A DNA stretch of 64,000 bases. Source: Chondrosia reniformis (Eukaryota; Porifera; Demospongiae; Chondrillida; Chondrillidae). Positions 37,105-48,710 of this stretch are shown here, one piece after another. The first letter of the stretch is position 1. Every line of letters starts with the position of its first letter. A model generated the notes under the pieces. It had not been told where the DNA came from. It was given only the letters and a program-made list of their open reading frames with translations, and did not search any database. The position numbers were made by a program, and so were the translations under genes. The stretch lies in the NCBI GenBank assembly GCA_947172415.1, contig OX359192.1, positions 4,342,501 through 4,406,500 of the forward strand, read 5' to 3'.

Positions 37105-39880
37105 CGTGGGAATTGGAGGCTGTGGTTCCGAGCTGACAAGAGGATGGGTATTGTCCAGTTCAACCCCCCGACGGAGCAGGGTGCTTAGCCCTTCATGTGG
37201 CATCCTGTGGCTAAATCAGCCTCCCTGCCAGTATGGGCTAACCCCCCGTCTGGCAGCTTCACTGGGTTACGTTGCGCCATGAGAATGACAATTTTCAAGA
37301 CAGGCTGTGGCCTAGGTGCACCAGTGGTGAAGAAAACCCTGGGTCAACCAGAATAGGTGATTCCACTGGTGCCTCACAGGTAGATGTACCTGAATGGAAT
37401 AACCCTTCTTCGGTCCCCGTGACGGGCCAACCAGCCCTATGGACCGAGGAAATGGTTAGGGCACTAATTGATTGCTTTGAGCGATCTGAACCCAAAAGAG
37501 GTGGCTATCAGAAGCGTTTAGAGCGGGAATGGCTGAGCAAATACCCACATTTGCCTCAGACCGGTCGAACCCTTGCCTTCCAAGCCAAAAGGAGCTTGGT
37601 AGGAGACGGAGTACTGCAAGTAACGGGTAGCCGAGATTTAGATTTGGTTAATGATGCACCGCAAGGTGCCTCTAGAAGGAGAAGGATCCAAGGGGTGATC
37701 TGGAACCTTCAGAGGGATAATATCCTCATGGAGCTCTACAGAGAAAGTAAGCCCATGGAAAAGGGGTATGCCGAGCGGTTGTACCAGGCTTGGAATGCTA
37801 AAATACCAGACCATAAAACCACAAAGGTAGCGCTAACTACAAGACTTAGTAGAATCCGCAGAGGTCAAGGTCTCTCGAGACTAAACCTTGTGGAACCTGA
37901 CTCTTGTGGTGTAGCCACCCTAACTGAGACTGTGGAGGAAGGTGTGGGAGCCCAGGGGCAGGGGGAGCTTCACCAAGTTCAGGCTGTGACTGAACAAAAT
38001 GGTGAGCTGCCTGCAGCCCCTGTTGAAACTCCTACAAATGATCATCCTAGTCCCAGGACAAGTGGCAATGATCAACTGATGCAACTTTTAGGCAAAGCAA
38101 AAGATGCCTGTCTCCGAAAGAAACCTGGAGATTTCTCTGATAGAAAACCCTGGGGGGCAGTGCGGTTCAACCATGTTGATACGGCACTGCTTCAGGAGGC
38201 CAATGATTGGGTGGAGAAAGAGTGGCAGGAAGGCCCTAGGTCGGCCTGGCACCTGAACTGCCTAGTCTACTCTGTTGCTATGGCTGTGAGGGGAAAAACA
38301 ACCAACGAATCGCAGCCATGCAACCAGGGAAGGAAATCAGATAATCAGAAGGGAAATAAGAGACAGGAAGGTCACATAAGTGACAGGAAGGCCAAGGGCC
38401 TTAGGTTTAGAAGACTGCTTGCCTGGTTGGATGTGGAAATAGCGCGTCAACAGAATAATAATCCTATGACCAAACGCCAGAAAGTACTCCGAAGAAAGCT
38501 TAGGAGGGAGTTCCATTCATTAAACCTGAATGTGCTGATCAGAGCTCGGGAACAGACACTGGGGAAACTCAGGGTCTGGACCCTACAAGAGCGAAGATCA
38601 GCTGAACGCAGGAAATTCTAGGAACAAAACCACCTTTGGAATACCCAAAGGAAGTTCCGGATGAATGGCAATGTTCCAACCTCCAATGAAGCTCCCTCAA
38701 TTGAGGTAGTAAGAGACTTTTGGACAAAGATTGTAGGTACTGTTGGTAAGGTCAACAAAGACGACCCAGGGGTGAAAGAATGGCTAAAGGAAACCAAAAA
38801 GAGGGTGGGTAGAACCTCCTCTGAAGGTCCCGATAGCATTGATGAGACCAAACTGAGGAAAGCCTTGAAAAAGGCAAAAAGCTGGTCAGCCCCTGGGCCG
38901 GATGGCATCCACACTTTTTGGTGGAAAGCACTCCCCTCTGCACAGTCTGCCTTGGCAGATGTACTACGGAGGATGGTGAGCAGAGATCTGTCAGTCCCAG
39001 ACTGGCTTACAAGGGGTCGCACTCTACTCATCCCCAAAAAGGGTGACCCGAAAAGTGCGGCCAACTACCGACCTATTGCGTGTCTCAACACAATGTACAA
39101 GGCTGTCACAGCATACATTGCATCAGAATTATTCACTTACACCTACACTAATGATCTTTTACCTATGGCTCAACGAGCCATGAGAAAAGGGAGGTGGGGC
39201 TGTGTGGACTGTCTACTGCTGGATCAGTCAATCAGTCTAGATGCCAAAATTATGGGCAAGCCACTTAGTGTGGCATGGATCGATTATGAGAAGGCATATG
39301 ACAGAGTCCCTCACAAGTGGGTGATGAAGGTGCTAAAAACCATCAAGTGCCCAGGTTGGATCAGGAGGTCTATAGACCTCTTCTCCAAACACTGGGCTAC
39401 TGTGCTTGAGTTGAGGACTGCGGGGAAGGTGGTTAGGAGTACCCCTGTTAAATATAACAGGGGACTCTTCCAAGGAGACTCCCTATCGCCACTCCTCTTT
39501 TGTCTGGCCATAGCTCCCATATCCCAAGTTCTTAACAGAACCAAGGGATATACCCTCTGGCATAATGGGGAAAGGAACACCATGTCACACTTGCTGTACA
39601 TGGATGACCTTAAGATATATGCTGGAGGGCCTGATAAACTCAGGGAAGCCATGGAATGTGTGGAGAAAACCTCAAATGCCATTGGCATGAGGTTTGGAGT
39701 GAGAAAGTGTGGAACAGCTCACATGCAAAAGGGGAAAGTTCTGGCTGGCCCAGACAACCCTGAACGCAGTGAAGAATCCATAAGGAGCCTTGAAAAAGGT
39801 ACTACCTATAAGTACCTAGGGCTAGAACAACTGTTTGAGGTAGATGACAGCAAGGTCAAAGCTTGCTTGATGAATGAATG
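37105..39880 (+). mobile_element. R4-like non-LTR retrotransposon, 3'-truncated
   Basis: GC-richer sequence interrupts the minisatellite at ACTAGT|CGTGGG and stops near 39880, where TTGTATGTACTGATTG resumes (the same phrase occurs near 41356). It has about 165 bp of 5' UTR, then one long frame split by a TAG. The reverse transcriptase is complete through the YMDD motif and the following fingers/palm region. The thumb, zinc knuckle, restriction-like endonuclease and 3' UTR expected in R2/R4-type elements are missing. Loss of the 3' end, not the 5' end, is unusual for target-primed insertion, and points to later deletion or recombination with the satellite. Confidence 0.8.
37272..38621 (+). pseudogene. 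N-terminal part of R4-like retrotransposon protein
   Basis: The ATG-started frame of 449 codons ends at TAG 38619-38621. Two copies of a helical Myb/SANT-like DNA-binding pattern are visible. One is at residues ~57-110 (LWTEEMVRALIDCFERS, then GYQKRLEREWLSKYP). The other is at ~143-198 (IWNLQRDNILMELYRES, then GYAERLYQAWNAKIP). Each is followed by a basic stretch. Such N-terminal DNA-binding modules serve target recognition in R2-clade elements. A Pro/Gly/Gln-rich linker follows, then a very basic region (residues ~365-449) that normally leads without a break into the RT. The next codons after the stop stay in the same frame, so I read the TAG as a nonsense mutation in a formerly single protein. 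Confidence 0.75.
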
Positions 39881-39881
39881 A
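38622..39881 (+). pseudogene. Reverse transcriptase domain of R4-like element, truncated
   Basis: This is in the same frame as the preceding 449 codons, directly after the TAG. The first ATG is at 38661. From that Met, motifs are SAPGPDGI (77-83), IPKKGDP with NYRPI (124-139), motif A AWIDYEKAYDRVPH (205-218, catalytic Asp208), motif B FQGDSLSPLLF (270-280) and motif C YMDD (313-316). All catalytic aspartates are present. YMDDLK and the KYLGL segment after it resemble R4/Dong-like non-LTR elements. The frame ends at TGA 39879-39881, created where the element runs into minisatellite, so the thumb and endonuclease are missing. Confidence 0.8.
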
Positions 39882-42721
39882 ATTGTATGTACTGATTGTA
39901 TGTATTAGTTATATGTACTAGTAACAATCTGAATTTACTAGTTTTTTGTACTAGTTGTTTGCTCTAGTTGTAGTTATACGTACCAGTTTTATGTACTAGT
40001 TGTGCGTAATTGTTGTATTTACTAGTTATATTTACTACTTGTAGTTACTAGTGGTATGTACTAGTAGTAAGTACTAGGGGTACGTATTAGTAACCAGTTG
40101 TATGTACTAACTGTATGTACTAGTTGTATGTGCAAGTTATATGTACTGGTTTTATGTACTAGTTTTATGTACTAGTTGTATGTGCTAGTTGTGTGTCCCA
40201 GTGGTATGTACTAGTAACTCTCTGTATGTCCTAGTTGTATGTACTAGTTGTATGTACTATTTTTATGTAGTTATATGTTCTAGTTGTATGTACTAATTTT
40301 GTGTTATTGTTGTATGTACTAGGTATATTTACCAGTAATACTAGTTGTTTGTATTAGTTGTATGTACTAGTTGTATGGACTAGTGGTAGTTATATGTACT
40401 AGTTGTATGTACTAGTTGTGCATAATTTTTGTATGTACTAGTTTTATTCACTAGTTGTGGTTACTAGTTGTATGTACTAGTTGTGTGTAAAACTTGTATG
40501 TACTGGTAACTAATAGTATGAACTAGTTGTATGTACTAGTTGTGTACTAGTTGTATGTACTAGTTGTATGTACTAGTTGTAGTACTAGTTGATTGTACTA
40601 GTAACTCAATGTATGTACTAGATATATGTACTAGTTGTACGTACTAGTTGTATGCACTACTTTTATGTACAATTAACTAGCTGTATATACGACTTGTAAA
40701 TACTAGTTGTATGTACTAGTTGTATGTAATACTTGTGTGTAATTCTTGTATGTACTAGTTATATTTAATAGTTGTAGTTACTAGTTGTATGTACAAGTTG
40801 TATGTACTAACTGTATGTACTAGTAACTAGATGTATGTACTAGTTGTATGTACTAGTTTGATGTACTAGATACTAGTTGTATATACTAATTGTATGTACT
40901 AGTTATATGTAGTAGTTGTATGTACAAATTGCCTATAATTGTTGTATGTACTAGTTATATTTATTACTTGTGTGTACTAGTCGTATATGCTAGTTCTATG
41001 GGCTTGTTACTAGTTGTATGTACTAGTAACTAGTTCTATGTGCTAGTTGTATGTACTTGTTGAGTGTACTTGTTCTATGTACTAGTTGTATGTACTAGTT
41101 GTATGTATATACCAATTGTACATACTAGTTGAATGTACTAGTTGTATGTACTACTAACTATCTGTATGTACTAGTTGTATGTACTAGTTTTATGTACTAG
41201 TAACTTGTTGAATGTACTTATTGTATGTATTAGTTGTATGTGCAAGTTATATGTACTGGTTATATGTACTACTTCTATATGCTAGTTGCAGGACTAGTTG
41301 TATTAACTAATTGTATTTACTAGTTGTGTGTACTAGTTGTACAAACTACTAACTAGTTGTATGTACTGATTGTATGTATTAGTTATATGTTCTAGTAACA
41401 ATGTGAATTTATTAGTTTTTTGTACTAGATGTTTGCTCTACTTGTAATTATATGTACTAGTTGTATGTACTAGTTGTGCGTAATTTTTGGATGTACTAAT
41501 TATATGTACTAGTTGTAGTTACTAGTTTTATATACTAGTTGTGTGAACTAGATGTATGTAATAGTTGTATATACTAATTGTGTGTACTAGTTCTATGTAC
41601 TAATTATATGTAGTAATTGTATGTTTTAGTTGTATTCACTAGTTGTATGCACTAGTTGCATGTACTAGTTCTATGTACTAGTTGTATGTACCAGTTGTGT
41701 GTACTAGTTGTATGTACTAGTTGTATGTACTAGTTGTATGTACTGTTTGTATGTACTAGTAAACAGCTGTTTGTACTTGATATATGTACAAGCTGTATAC
41801 TAGTTGTATGTACTAGTTGTATGGACTAGTGGTAGTTATATGTACTAGTTGTATGTACTAGTTGTATGGACTAGTGGTAGTTATATGTACTAGTTGTATG
41901 TACTAGTTGTGCATAATGTTTTTATGTACTAGTTTTATTTACTAGTTGTCGTTACTAATTTTAAGTACTAGTTGTATGTACTTTTTGTATGTACTAGTAA
42001 ATAGCTGTTTGTACTAGATATATGTACAAGCTGTATACTAGTTGTATGTACTAATTGTATGGACTAGTGGTAGTTATATGTACTAGTTGTATGTTCTAGT
42101 TGTGCATAATGTTTGTATGTACTAGTTTTATTTACTAGTTGTCGTTACTAATTTTATGTACTAGTTGTATGTACAAATTGTATGTATTTACTAGTTTTAT
42201 GTACTAATTACTAGTTAAATGTATTAGTTGTATATACTAGGTATATCTACTAGTTCTATATAAAAGTTGTAGTACTAATTGTATGTACTAATTGTAAATA
42301 CGTGTTTTAAATCCTAGTTGTATGTATGAGTTGTATACACTTGTTGTATGTACTTCAAGTACATACAACAAGCATATACATGTACTAGTTATATGTAATA
42401 GTTTTGTGTACTAATTATATATACTTGTTGCATGTACTAGTTCAGTGGACTGGATGTATCTACTAGTACTAGTTATATTTACAAGTTGTAGGAACTAGTT
42501 GTATAGAGTAGTTGTATGTACTAATTTAATGTACTAGCTATGCACTAGTTGTAGGTTCTAGTACTAGCTATACAAGGTTCTAGGAACGTACGAGTTGTTT
42601 GTACTAGGTGTTTGTACTGGTTGTATGAACTAGTTGTATGTGCTATTTGTGTGTACTGGTTTTATGTACTAGTTGTATGTAATAGTTGTATGTACTAATA
42701 GAATGAACTAGTACTATATAA
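39881..42721. repeat. 13-bp minisatellite, TTGTATGTACTAG polarity
   Basis: Continuous degenerate array between the R4-like element and Helitron-like copy 3. A sub-block with GGACTAGTGGTAGTTATATG recurs near 40378, 41832, 41874 and 42061, showing local block duplication. A short fold-back of minisatellite polarity occurs near 42350-42375 (TACTTCAAGTACATACAACA). No gene. Confidence 0.9.
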
Positions 42722-42942
42722 TCAGGGAGTACGGTAGTACTCCCTGTGTAGGGATGACGCGTTTTTTTCGTTTTCCCCATACATTGGTATAGGAGCAAAA
42801 TCCCGAAATAGGCCGAAAATCGACAAAACAAGGCTATGTATGGCTAAATACACACTATACATACTCTAAATAGACATTAAAGGCAAGTGAATATGTCCCG
42901 CTGGCAAAATAACAAACTTAAAAAATTGCCATTTTCGTCTTT

Positions 42943-44483
42943 TATTTTTCCACCTGCAAATGCCTTCATTATTAACCATCTCATTACAAAAATAGACAAT
43001 GTGTGGATAAATGGGAGTGAGAAAAAATCTGAGAAAAATTAAAATACAGTCTGAAAGAAAAAAAGGAAAAAATTACAGTAGAGGTGATGGGTGAAAAGGC
43101 ATATGAGGGCTATGGTAGTCTAGACCCTGCTAAATATGTTCTACAAAAACACAACACAGTTGACAGTCTAGCCATAGCACAAGTACGTACATAGTTACAT
43201 AGTTTGTAGATACAGACATACAGCCTAGGTTATATAGTTCCAGTTATTGACTCAGTATGATGGTCTGTCCAGTTTCTCTTTACCAAGATGTCATATGTAC
43301 ATTGCAGACAGGTCTTGATAATTGCCTTTTCTAGTTCCTTGATGGTACGTTTCTTTGGAATGATCGTCGTTAGTCTGTACAGATGGTCAAAACTCTCAGT
43401 GTTTAGGAACCCTCTTGAACCAACTTCTATAGTGAGGAGGTGTGCTTCATATCCGATTCCCCTGCAGCTTTCAATGAGGTGGTAGTATTTCTCTTCTTTT
43501 CTAAGTTTTGCATTGGCAAAGCCCGTTTCAAAGGGAACTGTAAGTTCCAAGAGGTGGATAGTAGATTTGTTCCACAGGACCACATCAGGCCTGCAATCTG
43601 TGTTAGTAATGTGCTGGGGAAAGAGATAGGGGTGTCCTGAAAGATCTGCAATGATGTTGGTGCCTTCTTCAAGATGCTCCTTTAGGAATTGAAATATGAT
43701 TTGCAGGATGCTATCATGCCTGTGGTTGTACCTTCTGAGGTTTAGTGCCTTACTGCAGTTGTTGAGTACGTGGCATAGGGTTTGTTTCTCAGAGCACAGC
43801 TTACAGGCAGGGGATGGTACCTTACCCCACAGGTGGAGATTGGAGTTATGTGGGAGTGTATCTGTGATGGCGTTCAGGCTGAACTTGAAGATGTTCTCAC
43901 TGAGCGTTAGAATAACACTGGACCACATCTCTGCAGAGTGGCTTCTATCTGAGTAGGATAAGATGTTTTCTTGCCTTTGAAGACCAGCACTGTGCTTAAT
44001 TCGTTTCCTTACATCATCATTGAATATCTTGCTCTTGACTCTGGAGGTGGTTAGTTTTCTGGTAGCCCCAGGGTCCTCCTTCATTACAGCCACCACTTCC
44101 TGGTGTGGTTTGAAGACAGGTCTCACTGCTTGTTCCTCTTCAAGTGTCCTTCTTGTAGCTAGATGTCTAACTAAGGAATCTTTTGATGTCATCATTGACG
44201 CAGCCAGTGTACATTTCATCTTCTTGAAGATAACTGCAGTTGAAGGTAGTTGGAGTCCACCATTTTCTTTCGGAAGGTATAGCCAGTTTGCATCTGCACA
44301 TTTTGCCAAGCCTGCCCATGTCTTGAGGTACCTAGTAGCTAGAGCTTCCAGGTTCTTTTCAATCCAGCTGTAGGGGAAGTTGTTGATGGTAAGATCCCAA
44401 AGGAGCCTAGGGCAGATACCATTCCTATACATATGGAGCTTTTGTTGTCTGGAAAGTAGAGAGGTGTCAACCTTGTCTAGAAG
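42943..44483 (-). mobile_element. 5'-truncated R2-type LINE fragment nested in Helitron-like copy 3
   Basis: This ~1.54 kb insert interrupts the element's GAA-rich tract: CGTCTT on the left and TTCATATTC on the right are contiguous (within a base or two) in copy 4. On the minus strand it contains the end of a reverse transcriptase protein, a stop at about 43230, and about 290 bp of 3' UTR ending AAAAATAAAAG-like. 5' truncation is the normal product of incomplete target-primed reverse transcription. I see no clear target-site duplication. Confidence 0.7.
43230..44483 (-). pseudogene. C-terminal RT/zinc-knuckle/endonuclease part of an R2-type LINE
   Basis: The frame is open from the 5' junction and upstream into seven GAA codons of the host element, with no start codon of its own before Met at 44432. 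Counting from that Met (400 residues), the RT thumb region includes MYRNGICPRLLWDL and WLYLPKENGGLQLP. A CCHC knuckle CKLCSEKQTLCHVLNNC (C210, C213, H221, C226) follows, then the restriction-like endonuclease with RPDVVLW (Asp283) and ELTVPFE (Glu297) and downstream Lys residues. This order is diagnostic of R2/R4/NeSL-type elements. It belongs to a different family from the 37-40 kb element as far as sequence style shows. No internal stop, so the insertion may be young. Confidence 0.75.
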
Positions 44484-44998
44484 TTCATATTCTTCTTCTT
44501 CTTCTTCTTCGTCAGCAAAACTAAAAAACTATATAAGCTTTTGGACTAATTGTTAAACGAAACTACTGCAAATCTTCCGAGCTGTATTCTTTTGTAGAAG
44601 CGAGAGCTATAACGCTATTATTGAGTATGACGGTTTTCATGGCCCCAGAGTCAAGGCCTCAATAATTTCGCCATTTTAATGACGTCATAATCAGGCGATG
44701 ATTGCAAAACCAAAATGGTATAAAATTATAATTCTTAGCCCATATTCCATAAAAAGTACAGAAACTAGAAATATTAAAAATTTTCTACAAAAATAGTGAG
44801 GATGTAGGGATGGCACAAAAAGTAGAGAAACAAGAAAGGGATGTTACACAGTGAAGTATTAGCTATACATGAATCCTACAAACAACGGTGTTGTATGAGT
44901 CATGCATAGCTAATACTTCACTGTGTAACATCCCTTTCTTTACTTTTTGTGCCATCCCTACATCTTCACTATTTTTGTAGAAAATTTTTAATATTTCT

Positions 44999-47910
44999 TT
45001 TTATATACTAGTTTTGTGTATACACTAGCTGTATGTAGTGGGTGTATGTACTAGTTGTCCATACAAGTTCTAAGTACAATTTTGACATTCTAGGTGAATG
45101 AACTGGTTTTATGTACTAGTGTGTATACTGGTTATACGTACTAATTGTGTGTGCTAGCTATATAAAATAATTATGTACTAGTAGTATGTTTTAGTTATTT
45201 GTAGGGACTAGCAGTATGTACTAGTTATATGTACTAGTTGGATGTACTAGCTGTATGTTCTAGTTGTATGTACTTGTTGTATATGTGTTCTAGTAAGTAG
45301 TTTTTTGCACTAATTTTATGTGCTAGTTGTATGTACTAGATGTTTGTACTAGTTGGATGTTCTAATTGTATGTAGTAGTTAAATGAACTAGTAAAAAGTT
45401 GCATGTTCTATTTATATGTACTAGTTTTATGTACTAGTTGTATATGCTTGTTGTATGAACTAGTTATATGTACTAGTTGTGTGTTCTTCCTGTATATACA
45501 AGGTGTATCTACTAGTAACTCACTGTATTTACTAGTTGAATGTACTAGTTGTATGTACTAGTCCATAGTTCTATGTACTAATTGTATTTCTTAGTTGTAT
45601 TTACTAGTTTTGTGTAATTGTTGTATGTACTAGTTATATGTACTAGTAAGTAGTTGCATGTACTAGGTGTAAGTACTAGTAACAATCGGGATTTCCTAGT
45701 TCTATGTACTAGTTGTATGTACTAGTTGTATGTACTAGATGTATGTACTGGTAACAATCTTTATTAAAATATTGTATGTACTTGTTGTATGTACAATTTG
45801 TTTGTAATTATATGTACTAGTTGTATGTACTAGCTGCGTGTACTAGTTGTATGTAGTTATATATACTACTTGTATATACAATTTGTGTGGATTTTTTGTA
45901 TACTAGTTAAATTTGTAGCTACTAGTTTTATGCAGTAGTTGAATGTACTAATAACTAAATGTGTAGTAATTGTATGTACTAGTTGTATGTTCTAGTTGTA
46001 TATACTAGTTGTATGTACTAGCTGTATGTACTAGTTGTATGTCCTAATTGTATATACTAGTTGTATGAAAAATCTAAGATACCATTTTCCAACATGCTAT
46101 ATGCCTATTCAGTAAAAAGAGCCTATAGGGGAACTAACAATGTACTAGTAAATGGTTGCCTGTACTAGTTATATGTACTAGTTGTATGTCATAATTGTAT
46201 GTTCTAGTGGTATGTACTTGTAAGTAGTTGCATGTACTAGTTATATGTACTTGTTGTATGTAAGAGCTGTATGTATTAGTTATATATATTAGTTGTATGT
46301 ACTTTTTGTATGTACTAGTTATATGTACTATTAACTAGTTGTATGGACTAGTTGTATAAAATAGTTGTATGTCCTAGTTTTATATACGAGCCGTATGTAC
46401 TATTTGTATGCACTAGTTCCATGTATTAGTTCTATGTACTAGTTGTATATATGTTCTAGTAAGTAGTTGTATGTACTAGTTATATTTACTAGTTGTAGTT
46501 ACTAGTTTCATATACTAATTGTATGTACAAGTTGCATGTACTAGTATCTAGATGTATGTATTAGTTGTAAGTAGTATATAGTTGTATGTATAAGTTCTAT
46601 GTACTAATTGTATGTACTAGCTCTTGTACTAATTGTATGTACTAGTTGTATGTACTAGTAACTATCAGAATATACTAGTTGTATGTACTAGTTGTATGTA
46701 CTAGTTGTGTGTATTTTTCGTATGTACTAGTTGTGTGTATTTTTCATATGTACTAGTAACTAGATGTATTTACTTGTTGTAGTTACTAGTTTTATGTACT
46801 AGTTATATGAACTAATTGTATGTACTAATTGTGTGTAATTGTTGTATGTATTACTTATATTTACTAGTTGTAGTTACTAGTTGTACGTACTAGTTATAGG
46901 TACAAGTTGTCTGTACTAATTGTATATACTAGTAACTAGTTGTATGTACTGGTTGTATGTACTAGTTCTATGTACTAGTTTTTTATACTAGATGTATGTA
47001 GTAGTGGTAAGTAGTTATAGGTACTACTGGTATGTTATAGTTGTGCGTAATTTTGTATACTAGTTATATTAACTAGTTGTAGTTACTAGATTAATGTACT
47101 AGTTGTATGTTCTGGTTGTATGTAATAATTGTATGTACCAGATGTATATACTAGGTGTAAGAACTAGGAACAATCTGTATTTACTAGTTGTAGGGACTAG
47201 TTGTATATACTTGTTGTATGTAGTAGTTGTATGTATTAATTGTGCATACTAGTTGTAAGTACTAGTAAGTAGTTGCATGTTCTAGTTATATGTAACAATT
47301 GTATGAACTAGTTGTATGTACCAGGTGTATGTACTAGTAACAATCTGTATTTACTAATTGTATATACTAGTTGTATGTACTAGTTGTATGTAATAATATG
47401 TACTAGTTTTATGTGCTAGTTGTGTGAAATTGTTGTATGTATTAGTTATATGTACTAGTTGTATGTACTAGCTGTATGTACCAGTTATATGTACTAGTTG
47501 TATGTACTAGTAACTAGATGTATGTATATACTAGTTGTATATACTAGTACCATGTATATATTAGTTTTATGTACTAGTTGTGTGAAATTGATGTATGTAC
47601 TAGTTATATGTACTCATTGTATGTTCTAGCTATATGTACTAGTTATATGTACTAGTTGTATGTACTTGTTGTTTGTACTAGTTGTATGTACTAGTAACTA
47701 GTTATATGCACTAGTTGAATTTACTAGTTGTGAGAAATTGTTGAATGTACTAGTTATATGTACTAGCTGTATGTACTATTTATATGCACTAATTGTAAGT
47801 ATATACTAGCTGTATGTACTAGTTATATGATCTAGTTGTTTGTACTAGTTGTAATTACTAGTTGTATGTATTAGTAGTATGTGCTAGTTGTATGTTCTAG
47901 TTGTCTCTAA
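44999..47910. repeat. 13-bp minisatellite with paralogous sub-blocks
   Basis: TTGTATGTACTAG-polarity array. The stretch 45280-45420 recurs near 52195-52335, and 45830-46060 recurs near 61300-61500. The only foreign piece is the short Penelope-like 3' end at 46065-46137. No gene. Confidence 0.85.
46065..46137 (-). mobile_element. Solo terminal fragment of the Penelope-like element
   Basis: About 73 bp (containing ACATGCTATATGCCTATTC and GAGCCTATAGGGGAACTAA) match 55458-55530, the 3' terminal region of the Penelope-like element on the minus strand, with a few differences. It has the same outer edge (ATGAAAAATCTA) abutting minisatellite. It is either a severely 5'-truncated insertion or the remnant of a longer copy. 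Confidence 0.7.
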
Positions 47911-48710
47911 TTGGGGCGCCGCAAGGGCGCCTATATTGTTTTCAGAAATTATGTTAACGTATGGCTTCCTGTTCGTAGTTTTGTAAATATATACATATAT
48001 ATATCTGTTTAAAAACAGCGGATGTTCGGGTAGCTTTCGTTTTCTAGCTTTCTCTTCCTTAGGGTAGAACATTGAACGAACGAAATGGACTTAAAACCAT
48101 CCTTACTAAAACAATGTAACATAAAGCTTGTGCAAAAATTGACGGCCAACAAGAGTCGATCTGAAATTAGTTTACCGGATATCCATGAGAACCAGTCAAG
48201 TATTTCGAGTTTACTCAGGGTCGCCTAGGCCCCCACGAGTTTTTTAAACTGGAACTCCTTGCTTTTGAATCAACTAATTTTAATTACTATTTGTAGTTAC
48301 TAGTTGTATGTATTAGTTGTATGTAGTAGTAACTAGTTGTATGTACTACTTGTATGTACTCTTTGAATGTACTAGTTGTATGTACTAGTTCTATGGAATA
48401 GTTGTATGTACTAGTTGTACGAACTTGTTGTATAGGTGTTCTAGTATGTAGTTTCTTGCATCAGTTATGTGAACTAGTTGTATGTCCTAGATGTATGTAC
48501 TAGTTGTATGTAGTTATTGTATATAGTAGTGGTATCTACTAGTAATTAGTTGCACGTACTAGTTATATGAACTAGTTTTATGTACTAGTTGTATGTACTA
48601 GGTGTATGTACTAATTGTATTTACTAGTTGTATGTACTAGGTGTTTTTACTAACTGTATGTAGTAATTATATTTACTAGTTGTAGTTACTTATTGTATGT
48701 ACTAGTTGTA
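47140..48710. repeat. Segmental duplication partner of 59535-60910
   Basis: Minisatellite, GC-ended element copy 1 and its right flank match the block at 59535-60910 in the same order and orientation. Shared private phrases include TAAGAACTAGGAACAATCTG on the left and TTGTACGAACTTG followed by TATAGGTGTTCTAG on the right. The whole block was copied after the GC-ended element had inserted. Confidence 0.75.
47911..48261. repeat. GC-ended interspersed element, copy 1
   Basis: A ~350-bp non-satellite block starting TTGGGGCGCC and ending near GGAACTCCTTG. It has GC-rich palindromic ends (GGCGCC at both), a TATATATA tract, and a palindromic GAGTTTTTTAAACT close to the right end. It shares most of its sequence with blocks at 53181 and 60114. 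A 62-codon minus frame inside is not a recognised protein. It is unclassified: a SINE or MITE are possible, but I see neither a clear A/B box nor matching terminal repeats. Confidence 0.7.

Larger units (their letters stand above)
42722..44998 (-). mobile_element. Helitron-like element, copy 3, carrying a nested LINE fragment
   Basis: In reverse orientation this copy starts (in + coordinates) with TCAGGGAGTAC, the complement of the hairpin-plus-CTGA terminus, and ends with the fold-back whose outer tip GAAAATTTTTAATATTTCT lacks the last AG. The right arm has lost about 8 bp (CTTTCTTTAC versus CTTTCTTGTTTCTCTAC in other copies). The body is split at the GAA-rich tract by about 1.54 kb of an R2-type LINE. 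Without that insert the length matches the other three copies. It lies in the 13-bp minisatellite. Confidence 0.65.

Noticed and set aside
38618..39064. 148-codon minus-strand frame opposite the reverse transcriptase
   Set aside because: Shadow of the strongly supported plus-strand RT; no motif.
37105..39880. Programmed stop-codon readthrough in the R4-like element
   Set aside because: No visible readthrough context or downstream structure; a nonsense mutation is simpler.
43288..44373. Several plus-strand frames opposite the nested LINE
   Set aside because: Shadows of the minus-strand zinc-knuckle/endonuclease frame.
47884..48072. 62-codon frame with KPYVNIISENNIGA (also at 60110-60310)
   Set aside because: Lies inside the GC-ended repeat, extends into minisatellite, and the two copies are one segmental duplication; no family.
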